Below are positions 55,196 through 63,942 of a stretch of 64,000 bases of DNA, piece after piece. Under the pieces are notes generated by a model, which searched no databases, was not told where the DNA came from, and worked only from the letters and a program-made list of their open reading frames with translations. The stretch is from Firmicutes bacterium AF25-13AC (lineage in GTDB: Bacteria; Bacillota; Clostridia; Lachnospirales; Lachnospiraceae): the NCBI GenBank assembly GCA_003478935.1, contig QUFP01000014.1, positions 28,505 through 92,504 of the forward strand, in the 5' to 3' direction. The position numbers and the translations under genes were made by a program. Numbering within the stretch: the first letter of the stretch is position 1; each line of letters opens with the position of its first letter.

Positions 55196-55257
55196 TTGAC
55201 AAATACCCTACAGGGGTATATAGTAAAGTTACTTCAACAAAGTACCCCCTGGGGGTA
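55196..55257 (+). promoter_or_regulatory. Copper-responsive promoter with two CsoR operators
   Basis: TTGACA (55196-55201), 17 bases, TATAGT (55219-55224). TACCCTACAGGGGTA (55204-55218) fills the spacer, and the perfect palindrome TACCCCCTGGGGGTA (55243-55257) lies in the leader; both match CsoR-type sites. Confidence 0.85.
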
Positions 55258-55280
55258 TATAAAAATATAGGGAGGGTTTT

Positions 55281-55598
55281 ATGTGTATGGAATATAATGA
55301 ACAGCCTGTCTGTCCCCACTGTAAGCACACGCAGCGAGATGAGGATCAAAAAAAGCTTCTCCAAAATCGCTTGCGCAGAATTGAAGGTCAGGTACGCGGT
55401 TTGCAGTCGATGTTAGAGCAGGATGCTTACTGCAACGACATTTTGATTCAGTCAGCGGCAGTCAGCGCTGCACTTAGCGCTTTTAACCGCGAGCTTTTGG
55501 AAAATCACATCCGCCATTGTGTGGCAAGAGACATCCGTGAGGGTAAGGATGAGGTCATCGATGAGCTGATGGGGACACTCAAAAAATTAATGAAGTAG
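55281..55598 (+). CDS. csoR: CsoR-type copper-sensing repressor
   Basis: 105 residues, all-helical DUF156 fold: NRLRRIEGQVRGLQSMLEQDAYCNDILIQ, then ENHIRHCVARDI. The Cys in AYCNDIL with the His and Cys in HIRHC form the C-H-C Cu(I) site. An extra N-terminal CPHCKH pair may bind metal as well. ATG 55281 follows GGGAGGG. First gene of the copper efflux operon, with its two operators upstream. Confidence 0.9.
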   Translation: MCMEYNEQPVCPHCKHTQRDEDQKKLLQNRLRRIEGQVRGLQSMLEQDAYCNDILIQSAAVSAALSAFNRELLENHIRHCVARDIREGKDEVIDELMGTLKKLMK

Positions 55599-55647
55599 CG
55601 CTGGTTGGAAATTTAAGAACTAGTACTACAAAAGAAAGGAGTCGATT

Positions 55648-58233
55648 ATGGAACAATACAACGTGACAGGCATGAGCTGTGCGGCCTGCAGCAGCAGAGT
55701 TGAAAAAGCTGTCTCAAAGGTACCAGGCGTAAGCACTTGTTCCGTCAGCTTATTGACAAACTCAATGGGAGTTGAGGGCAGCGCCAGTCCGGACAGCATT
55801 ATTGCAGCGGTCGAGGCGGCTGGATATGGAGCATCGTTAAAGGGTGCTTCTGACACAAGAAATGCATCGGCAAATCATGCGGCAGAGGAGGATGCATTAA
55901 AGGATAAGGAAACACCAGTGTTAAAGAAACGCCTGATCGCGTCAATTGGTTTTCTGGCAGTTTTGATGTATTTTTCAATGGGGTATATGATGTGGGGATG
56001 GCCGCTTCCATCATGGTTTGAAGGAAATCATGTTGCGATGGGACTTTTGCAGATGATTTTAGCAGCAATCGTTATGGTCATTAATCAGAAGTTTTTTATC
56101 AGCGGCTTTAAGAGCTTATGGCATCGTGCACCAAACATGGATACACTTGTTGCACTTGGTTCAATGGCATCATTTGTATGGAGTGTCATTGCACTGTTTT
56201 TGATGACAGATGCGCAGCTTCATGGAGATATGGAAGGTGTAATGCGCTACATGGACGAGTTCTATTTTGAATCAGCTGCCATGATTCTTACACTGATCAC
56301 AGTCGGAAAGATGCTTGAAGCGCGCTCAAAGGGAAAGACAACAGATGCCCTAAAGAGTCTGATGAAGCTTGCACCAAAGCAGGCTACACTGATCATAGAT
56401 GGAAAAGAAAACGTTGTGCCGATTGAACAGGTAAAAAAAGGTGATATTTTTGCAGTTCGTCCGGGAGAAAGCATTCCGGTGGATGGCATTGTCACTGAGG
56501 GAAATAGTGCTGTCAATGAGGCTGCATTGACAGGAGAAAGTATTCCTGTAGATAAAGCACCTGGCGATCTTGTATCAGCAGCGACAATTAACCAGTCAGG
56601 TTATCTTCGCTGTGAGGCATCCCGTGTTGGAGAAGATACGACACTTTCTCAGATCATTAAGATGGTCAGCGATGCGGCAGCGACAAAGGCACCGATTGCA
56701 AAGGTAGCTGATAAGGTATCCGGCGTGTTTGTGCCAGTTGTCATCAGCATTTCTCTTGTCACACTGATTGTCTGGCTGCTTCTTGGCAAAGAGTTTGCCT
56801 ATGCACTTGCGCGAGGCATCTCTGTTCTTGTCATCAGTTGCCCATGTGCACTAGGACTTGCAACTCCAGTTGCGATCATGGTCGGAAACGGACTTGGCGC
56901 AAAGAATGGAATCTTGTTTAAGACAGCAGTTTCGCTAGAAGAGACCGGAAAGGTTCAAATTGTCGCACTCGATAAGACGGGAACCATCACAAACGGAACA
57001 CCAAAGGTAACAGATATCGTACCGGCAGAGGGTATCTCTGAGAGTGAATTGTTAAGCCTTGCGTGCGCTAGAGGCAAAGAGTGAGCATCCGCTTGCAAAA
57101 GCAATCGTTGAGGAAGGAAAGAGTAAGAAGTTTGACCAGACAAGCCTGCAGGCAGATGAGTTTAGTGCCTTCCGGGAAATGGACTAGAGGGAACGGTAAA
57201 TGGACATCATATCCTTGGTGGAAGTGTTTCCTTTATCACTAGAAAAATCGCTGTCAGTGCTTCGGATAGACAAAAGGCAGAAACTCTTGCCGAGAGTGGA
57301 AAGACACCACTTTTGTTTGCAAAAGACAAGCAGTTTTTGGGTATCATTGCTGTTGCCGACACGATCAAAGAGGATAGCCCAAGAGCAATCAAAGAGCTTC
57401 AAAATATGGGTATCCGTGTTGTTATGCTGACTGGCGATAATGAGCGCACAGCCCGTGCGATTGGTGCACAGGCTGGTGTAGACGAGGTAATTGCAGGAGT
57501 TCTCCCAGAAGGAAAAGAGCAGGTGATTCGTGCTCTTAAAGAAAAGGGAAAGACAGCAATGGTAGGTGATGGCATCAACGATGCACCGGCACTAACACGC
57601 ACCGATATAGGAATTGCAATAGGAGCAGGTGCAGATGTAGCAATTGATGCAGCCGATGTTGTGCTGATGAAGAGTAACCTCACTGATGTGGCAGCAGCAG
57701 TTCGCTTAAGCCGCGCATCACTTCGCAATATTCACGAGAACCTCTTCTGGGCATTTATCTACAACATCATCGGAATCCCGCTTGCAGCAGGTGTGTATGC
57801 GCATTGGGGCCTGTTGTTAAATCCGATGTTTGGCGCAGCAGCAATGAGTCTTTCAAGCTTTTGCGTTGTATCAAATGCACTGCGGCTTAATTTCTGCCGC
57901 CTGCATGACGCAAGTCATGACAGAAAAAGAAAAAATATAATTGAAGGCTGCCTGATCGAAAAGAAAGAAACACCAGATGAATTTTCAGGTGCAATAGATG
58001 GGCAGGGAAAGGAAGAAAAAACTATGACAAAGACAATGAAAATCGAAGGAATGATGTGTGGACACTGCGAGAAGCGTGTAAAGAAAGTACTTGAGGCAAT
58101 TGATGGTGTAGAAAGCGCAGAAGTCAGCTACGAGGCAGGCACAGCAGTTGTGACATTAAGCAGTGATGTGGCAGACGATGTACTCAAAAAAGCCGTTGAG
58201 GATCAGGATTATACTGTAAAAGGAATTGAATAA
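55648..58233 (+). pseudogene. copA: Copper-exporting P1B-type ATPase, frameshifted twice
   Basis: Pumps Cu(I) out of the cell. Order: N-terminal HMA domain (GMSCAACSSRVEKAV), membrane helices, actuator TGES (EAALTGESIPVDK), CPC in VISCPCALGLATPV (C398/C400), phosphorylation site ALDKTGT (about D442), the nucleotide domain (SEHPLAKAI), VMLTGDN, MVGDGINDAPAL, and a C-terminal HMA domain (GMMCGHCEKRVKKVL). Lesions: two bases missing at about 57067 (LACALEAKSEHP) and one C at about 57173 (AFPGNGLEGTV). Repaired length is about 862 residues. ATG 58024, with AAAGGAAG at 58008, could start the last HMA domain as a free chaperone. Second gene after csoR. Confidence 0.9.
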
Positions 58234-58269
58234 AGTAAACCAGTGGTGATCAAGCTGGCGCAAACTGAA

Positions 58270-58318
58270 CCAGTGGGGATAGGTAAAAATCCATAGTACC
58301 TGTCCCTGCTGTTTTTTT
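58270..58318. repeat. Dispersed palindromic repeat, copy C (terminator-like)
   Basis: CCAGTGGGGATAGGT ... ACCTGTCCCTGCTG then TTTTTTT. A partial extra copy (CCAGTGGTGAT) precedes it at 58250. Probably ends the csoR-copA unit. Confidence 0.6.
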
Positions 58319-58339
58319 GAATATTAAAACAAAAATAAC

Positions 58340-58366
58340 TTGAATTAACAGGTTACATAGTATAAT
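58340..58366 (+). promoter_or_regulatory. Promoter candidate of the sensor operon
   Basis: TTGAAT (58340-58345), only 15 bases, TATAAT (58361-58366). Repeat copy D lies in the leader. Confidence 0.4.
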
Positions 58367-58376
58367 ATAGCTGTAA

Positions 58377-58423
58377 GCCAGTGGGGACAGGTAATGTGGT
58401 TTTTTTATTGTCCACGTGGCTTT
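58377..58423. repeat. Dispersed palindromic repeat, copy D
   Basis: GCCAGTGGGGACAGGT, AATGTGG, T run, TTGTCCACGTGGCTTT; same order of words as copies B and E. Confidence 0.65.
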
Positions 58424-58460
58424 GAAAAAAATCTAAAAGAACAGCAGGGATGGAAGTAAA

Positions 58461-59276
58461 ATGAAAGGAAAAAGAGTGATTGCAGGCATTCTGCTTGTGG
58501 GAATTTTAGTTGGTACCCTGACAGGGTGTAAAAACACAGATGGAAGTAAAAAAGAAACACAAAAACCTGTCATCACGCTTGGAAGCGACAGTTATCCACC
58601 ATACAATTATCTGAATGAAGATGGAATCCCGACAGGAATTGATGTAGAGTTGGCTACAGAAGCTTTCAAAAGAATGGGATATCAGGTGGAAGTGGTCCAG
58701 ATTAACTGGGAGAAGAAAAAAGAACTGGTGGAGAGCGGTGAGATTGATTGTATCATGGGATGTTTTTCCATGGAAGGACGTCTTGACGATTATCGCTGGG
58801 CAGGGCCGTACATAGCAAGCCGTCAGGTAGTAGCTGTAAATAAGAACAGCGACATCTATAGGCTGAGTGATCTTGAGGAAAAGAATCTTGCAGTACAGTC
58901 TACAACAAAACCAGAGGGCATTTTTCTAAACCGGACAGATGAGAGAATACCCAAACTTGGAAATCTGATCAGTCTTGGGCACAGGGAACTAATCTATACG
59001 TTTCTGGGAAAAGGATATGTAGATGCAGTTGCAGCACATGAGGAATCTATCGTCCAGTATATGAAGGATTATGACACAAGCTTTCGCATTCTGGAAGAAC
59101 CGCTTATGATCGTCGGGATAGGTGTAGCTTTCGCAAAAGATGATGACAGAGGAATCTGTGAGCAGATGAATCAGACGCTAGAAGAGATGAGGCAGGATGG
59201 TACATCCATGAAAATTATTGAAAAATATCTGGATGATCCAGATAAGTATCTGGAGGTGGATGATCTTGGGTATTAA
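58461..59276 (+). CDS. Family 3 solute-binding lipoprotein
   Basis: 271 residues. Lipoprotein signal GILVGTLTGC (Cys about residue 23). Body is a periplasmic-binding type II fold for amino acids or similar: GSDSYPPYNYLNEDGIPTGIDVELATEAFKRMG, IDCIMGCFSMEGR, AGPYIASRQVVAV. Its stop overlaps the start of a hybrid histidine kinase, and no permease or ATPase is linked, so it more likely senses than imports: it may present a ligand to the kinase. Confidence 0.85.
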   Translation: MKGKRVIAGILLVGILVGTLTGCKNTDGSKKETQKPVITLGSDSYPPYNYLNEDGIPTGIDVELATEAFKRMGYQVEVVQINWEKKKELVESGEIDCIMGCFSMEGRLDDYRWAGPYIASRQVVAVNKNSDIYRLSDLEEKNLAVQSTTKPEGIFLNRTDERIPKLGNLISLGHRELIYTFLGKGYVDAVAAHEESIVQYMKDYDTSFRILEEPLMIVGIGVAFAKDDDRGICEQMNQTLEEMRQDGTSMKIIEKYLDDPDKYLEVDDLGY

Positions 59277-61491
59277 GGGAAGGAAAAAAGAAAAACAAAT
59301 CCAGATAATCGGTGGTCTGTTTGGAATCTTGGTGGCTGCAGCCTCTCTGTTTTATTTCTTCCATGCGGAGAAAGCACAAGCAGAGAAAAGAATGGTGGAG
59401 ATGGTAAACTATGTCAAAGTGCAGTGTTCAACCTACACTCATTTCAATGAATCTTCGGAATCAAAAAGTCTTCTTCGCGCGATTGAAAGTGCCAGACAGA
59501 TGAGTACAAATATTAAAATTGAAACAGAAAATGGCGGTAAGCTAAGCTGTGATTTTCTAAAAGAAAATATTCAGACTCTCTGGGTGGATGGCATCATTGT
59601 ACTAGATACAGAAGGAAAGACGGACTGTGAATACAGTATGGATGAGATTTTGACAAGTGAGATTACGGAGTATCTGCAAAAAGACATTATCATGGATTTT
59701 ACTGAATATGAAGAAAGATCTTATTCAGAGCGATTTGTCAGGGAAGATGGATCCTATATTGATATTGCAGCCTGCGCCAGAAAAGATGCACCGGGTATTG
59801 TTGCAATCTACTATTATACATCTCCTGAATTTGCCAGAAACTATACACTGACAATACAGGGACTTTTAAATGGTTACAGCGTTCAGAAAGATGGAACGAT
59901 TATTGTTGTAGACGATGGAATAGTTGTTGCCAGCAATGATGAGAAATTGCTAGGGCAGAATACAGCCAGCAATGAGGTTGTTCAGGCAATGAAAAAGCAT
60001 ACGGACAGTCAGCACATTTTTCATTTGAAGAATGAAGGAATTGGATGTTACGGAATCATGCTGAAGCAACGTGATTATTATATTTATGCATATCATCCAG
60101 ATACAGAAGTATTTCAGAATCTGCCATTAAGTGTGATAAGCGTTATTTTTATTTATTATCTTATATTCAGTATATTTTGGTTCTGGTCATACAGAACTAA
60201 CCTGGCACACCAGAAACAGGAACAGGAAAAAGATGAAAAATATAAAGCAGAACTTCTGATAGCTGCAAAAAAGGCAGAAGCCGCCAATGAGGCAAAAACT
60301 GAGTTTCTCCAGCGAATGAGTCATGATATACGGACTCCGATTAATGGAATCTGCGGTTTGGTAAATATGGCAGACCATTATGCAGACAATATGGAGAAAC
60401 AGGCAGAATGCAGGGCGAAGATTAAAGAGGTATCCAATCTGTTACTGGAACTGGTAAATGATGTTTTGGATATGAGTAAGCTAGAGTCTGGTGAAGTACT
60501 CATGGAAGAAATTCCTTTCAACCTGAGCAGTATTTCCAGAGAAGTACTTGTTGTGATCGAGCAGGTGGCTGCAGAACAGAATATCAAGATTGTGTGGGAG
60601 AAAAAAGAAATCACACACCGAGATTTTATTGGAAGTCCAGGGTATGTGAAACGAGTAATGATGAATATACTGTCGAATGCGTTGAAATATAACAGAGCAA
60701 ATGGATATATCTACATCAGCTGCATAGAGATTCCATCCAAACAGCCAGAAATGACGACAATGGAATTTATCTGCCGGGATACAGGAATCGGGATGACAGA
60801 GGAGTTCCAAAAACATATTTTTGAACCATTTGCACAGGAAAATACAGGAAGCCGCACAAAATTTGCAGGAACAGGACTTGGAATGGCGATTTCAAAGAAG
60901 CTGGTCGAGAAAATGGGTGGAACAATTATATTTGAAAGCGAAAAAGGTGTAGGAACTACATTTGTGATACGGGTCCCATTTAGAATTGATACAGACAAGG
61001 TCGGCAGAATTGAAACCGAAGAAAAACAAAAAGCTTCTATTCGTGGGCTGCATATTCTTCTGGTGGAAGATAATGAGCTAAACATGGAAATCGCTGAATT
61101 TATGCTACAGAATGAAGGTGCTTATGTGACCAAAGCATGGAATGGTCAGGAAGCTGTTGAAATATTTGAAAAAAGCAAACCTGACGAATTTGATGTGATT
61201 CTTATGGATATTATGATGCCGGTAATGAATGGTTATGAAGCCACAAAGATGATTCGTTCTTTGGACAGAAAGGATGCAAAAAAAATATCGATCATAGCAA
61301 TGACAGCAAATGCATTCATAGAGGACAGAATAAGAGCAAAAGAAGCAGGGATGGATGAACATTTGTCAAAGCCGATTGTGATAGATGAAGTTATAAGAAC
61401 AATTTTGAGATGTGTTCATTTTGACAAGGAATTCAAAAATACTTATAGTGAAAGAAGTGTTGATAGTTGTAGTGAAGTGACAGGGAAGTAA
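59266..61491 (+). CDS. Membrane hybrid histidine kinase with C-terminal receiver
   Basis: About 741 residues. TM1 (about residues 12-30), an outer sensor domain of about 250 residues (Cache-like), TM2 (about 285-310), a coiled linker, HisKA with FLQRMSHDIRTPINGI (H353), HATPase (DTGIGMTEEFQKHIFEPFAQ, GTGLGMAISKKLVEKMGG) and a receiver HILLVEDNELN with phospho-Asp in ILMDIMMPV (about D648). TTG 59266 has GGAGGT 8 bases upstream; ATG 59260 is an alternative. Overlaps the binding lipoprotein gene and lies 23 bases before a second hybrid kinase. Confidence 0.85.
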   Translation: MGIKGRKKEKQIQIIGGLFGILVAAASLFYFFHAEKAQAEKRMVEMVNYVKVQCSTYTHFNESSESKSLLRAIESARQMSTNIKIETENGGKLSCDFLKENIQTLWVDGIIVLDTEGKTDCEYSMDEILTSEITEYLQKDIIMDFTEYEERSYSERFVREDGSYIDIAACARKDAPGIVAIYYYTSPEFARNYTLTIQGLLNGYSVQKDGTIIVVDDGIVVASNDEKLLGQNTASNEVVQAMKKHTDSQHIFHLKNEGIGCYGIMLKQRDYYIYAYHPDTEVFQNLPLSVISVIFIYYLIFSIFWFWSYRTNLAHQKQEQEKDEKYKAELLIAAKKAEAANEAKTEFLQRMSHDIRTPINGICGLVNMADHYADNMEKQAECRAKIKEVSNLLLELVNDVLDMSKLESGEVLMEEIPFNLSSISREVLVVIEQVAAEQNIKIVWEKKEITHRDFIGSPGYVKRVMMNILSNALKYNRANGYIYISCIEIPSKQPEMTTMEFICRDTGIGMTEEFQKHIFEPFAQENTGSRTKFAGTGLGMAISKKLVEKMGGTIIFESEKGVGTTFVIRVPFRIDTDKVGRIETEEKQKASIRGLHILLVEDNELNMEIAEFMLQNEGAYVTKAWNGQEAVEIFEKSKPDEFDVILMDIMMPVMNGYEATKMIRSLDRKDAKKISIIAMTANAFIEDRIRAKEAGMDEHLSKPIVIDEVIRTILRCVHFDKEFKNTYSERSVDSCSEVTGK

Positions 61492-61514
61492 TTCTGCTGG
61501 GGGAGAAATAAGAA

Positions 61515-63686
61515 ATGAAAACAAAAGATATTCAGGAATTATATCAAATAAAATTACATAGTATGGATACGATCCTGCATCAGATATCGCTTATGGATCA
61601 GGTGGAAAATGAGCAGGAGTTGTCAGAAATCATTCACTCTTTGCTGCAGGCAATTGGAAAATATACAGGGGCAGACCGGGTATATGTTTTTGATTGGGAA
61701 ACCGATCAGAAGGACAGCCTGAGTAATACGTTTGAATGGTGTGCCGATGAAGTGACACCAGAGATAGCTAACCTTCAGGCAATACCAGTCAGTTTGATGC
61801 CAAACTGGGTGAAACGCTTTGAAAATAAGGAAGCAATCGTGATTAATGATCTGGAAGCGACAAAATATTCTGAGCCAGAAGAATATGAATTATTAAAAAC
61901 ACAGGAAATATGTTCATTGATCGCAGTGCCGATTTATGCCAATCATCAGATGAATGGATTCATTGGGGTAGACAATCCTGATTTGAGACATAATGAGATT
62001 TCCATCACACTGCTGTCTGATGTTGGTGGGCATCTTGGATGTATGAGGGAAAATCTGAAAAGTACGATATTGTTGAAAAAGGCTCTTGATGAGGCAACAA
62101 AGAGGTCAGAGATTATTTTGGCTATTGCTACGTTGTATGTAACAATTGTACATGTCAATGTTAAAGAGCGGACATATGAGCTTTTGAAAGGCCATGACCT
62201 TGTTCAAAAAATCTTTGGTCAAAAGGGAAAAATTGATGATGTTATGGAAAGACTTCCAACAACATTTGCCGCCAAGGAATGGAGAGAACAGTACAGAGAG
62301 TTTCTTGACTTTGATACATTGGCAGAGAGACTTCGTAATACGAATTTTGTTTCAAATGAATTTATGAACATAAACGGAGAATGGCGGGTGTCCAGATTTA
62401 TTGTAAAGAGCAGAGATACACAGGGAAACGTTGTGGATGTGCTTTATGTCGTGCGAGATATTACTGAAGAAAAATTGCGAGAACTCATGTATCAGAAACA
62501 GCTTAAAGCAAGCATGGAAGATGCTCAGCGCGCGAATATTTCAAAAACTGCTTTTCTCCAGCGTATGAGCCACGATATCCGTACACCGCTAAACGGAATC
62601 GTGGGGATGATCCATATCGCTGAAAAACATAAAAATGATGTGGCCAAGTTACGGGAATTCAGGCAGAAGGTACTTCAGTCCACAGATTATCTGCAAAAGC
62701 TGATCAACAATGTCCTAGATATCAGTAAACTGGAATCTGGTTCCCTTATGTTGGAATATAAATCTTTTGATCTGGTAGAACTGTTAAGTAATAATATGAC
62801 TGTTGTTGCAATGAGTGCTTATGAGAATGGTGTAAGATTTGAAGGCGGCGTGGAAGCAAACACGATTCGCCACAGATATTTGATTGGAAGTCCGGTACAT
62901 TTGAGCAGGGTTTTAATGAATCTTGCTTCCAATGCAATTAAATACAATCATTTTCATGGAACAGTGAATGTTCATTGCGAAGAATTATCGGATGATGGTA
63001 ATATGGCTGTCTTTAAATTTGTATGCTCAGATACCGGTCTTGGTATGAGTGAAGAATTTCAAAAACATGCGTTTGATGTTTTTGCGCAGGAAGGCAAACA
63101 GTCAACTACAACATTCAGTGGCTCCGGTCTGGGACTTTCGATTGTCAAAGATATTATTGAACTGATGGGTGGAATGATAGAACTGGAAAGCAAAGAAAAT
63201 GTAGGAAGCACATTTACGGTTACGGTTCCATTTAAGATAGATCATTTGGTTGAAAATAATGATTCACAGAAGGACAGCTGCTCACAGAGCATGGAACTGT
63301 CAGGAAAACGAGTGCTTCTTGTTGAAGATAATGCCATCAATATGGAGATTGCCCATGCAATCTTGGAAGAGGAGCATCTGAATATTACAGAAGCAAAAAA
63401 CGGAAAAGAAGCACTTGAAATATTTCAGAATTCCAAGTTGAATGAGTACGATGTCATCATTATGGATGTGATGATGCCGGTCATGGATGGTCTGGAAGCA
63501 ACAAAAGCAATTCGTATGTTGGAACGTGAAGATGCCAAAAGGATTCCAATTATCGCCATGACGGCAAATGCTTTTGAGGAAGATCGGAAAGCATGTCTGG
63601 ATGCTGGGATGGATGAACATATTGGAAAGCCAATTGATATTCCGCTATTAAAAAGAACAATCACAAAAGCCATTGGGGACAGGTAA
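61515..63686 (+). CDS. Soluble GAF-domain hybrid histidine kinase with C-terminal receiver
   Basis: 723 residues, no membrane segment. A GAF domain (about 20-180: VYVFDWETDQ, SLIAVPIYANHQMNGFIGVDNP), a PAS-like domain (about 200-315), HisKA FLQRMSHDIRTPLNGIVGM (H353), HATPase (DTGLGMSEEFQKHAFDVFAQEGK, GSGLGLSIVKDIIELMGG) and a receiver VLLVEDNAINMEIAHAIL with Asp in IIMDVMMPVMDG (about D651). GGGGGAG before ATG 61515. The kinase cores of this and the preceding gene are paralogous. Its last codons (AIGDR, stop) lie inside dispersed repeat copy E. No DNA-binding response regulator is nearby. Confidence 0.9.
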   Translation: MKTKDIQELYQIKLHSMDTILHQISLMDQVENEQELSEIIHSLLQAIGKYTGADRVYVFDWETDQKDSLSNTFEWCADEVTPEIANLQAIPVSLMPNWVKRFENKEAIVINDLEATKYSEPEEYELLKTQEICSLIAVPIYANHQMNGFIGVDNPDLRHNEISITLLSDVGGHLGCMRENLKSTILLKKALDEATKRSEIILAIATLYVTIVHVNVKERTYELLKGHDLVQKIFGQKGKIDDVMERLPTTFAAKEWREQYREFLDFDTLAERLRNTNFVSNEFMNINGEWRVSRFIVKSRDTQGNVVDVLYVVRDITEEKLRELMYQKQLKASMEDAQRANISKTAFLQRMSHDIRTPLNGIVGMIHIAEKHKNDVAKLREFRQKVLQSTDYLQKLINNVLDISKLESGSLMLEYKSFDLVELLSNNMTVVAMSAYENGVRFEGGVEANTIRHRYLIGSPVHLSRVLMNLASNAIKYNHFHGTVNVHCEELSDDGNMAVFKFVCSDTGLGMSEEFQKHAFDVFAQEGKQSTTTFSGSGLGLSIVKDIIELMGGMIELESKENVGSTFTVTVPFKIDHLVENNDSQKDSCSQSMELSGKRVLLVEDNAINMEIAHAILEEEHLNITEAKNGKEALEIFQNSKLNEYDVIIMDVMMPVMDGLEATKAIRMLEREDAKRIPIIAMTANAFEEDRKACLDAGMDEHIGKPIDIPLLKRTITKAIGDR

Positions 63687-63714
63687 AATGGCTTTTTTAC
63701 TGTCCCTGTGGCTT
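63669..63714. repeat. Dispersed palindromic repeat, copy E
   Basis: GCCATTGGGGACAGGT, AAAATGGCTTTTTT, ACTGTCCCTGTGGCTT. It supplies the final residues and TAA stop of the upstream kinase gene and may end its transcript. Confidence 0.65.
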
Positions 63715-63738
63715 AGTTCACAAAATTTTCACAAAAAA

Positions 63739-63781
63739 TTAGCACTCACCTCTTGACATTGCTAATAATACGTGCTATAGT
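63739..63781 (+). promoter_or_regulatory. CIRCE (HrcA) operator over the hsp20 promoter
   Basis: TTAGCACTC (63739-63747), 9 bases, CATTGCTAA (63757-63765; 7 of 9 match the CIRCE right arm). TTGACA (63753-63758), 17 bases, TATAGT (63776-63781) overlaps it. The leader of about 150 bases contains the hairpin GGAAC/GTTCC. Confidence 0.8.
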
Positions 63782-63942
63782 ACAGCTAGAACAAAAGAGA
63801 GGGGGACAGAGAGAACAAAAGGAACAAAAAAAGTTCCAGGTTCCATAAACGATTCCAATCTGGAGTTTGGAAACAGCAAAGCTGCGAATGAAAAAATAAA
63901 CTGGAAAAATAATGATGAGTGATTTGAAAGGAGATTTTGATT

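Noticed and set aside
1080-57180. Programmed frameshifting or stop readthrough as the reason for the broken genes
   Set aside because: No slippery heptamer with a downstream structure is common to the sites, the families involved do not use it, and all lesions fit simple base loss.
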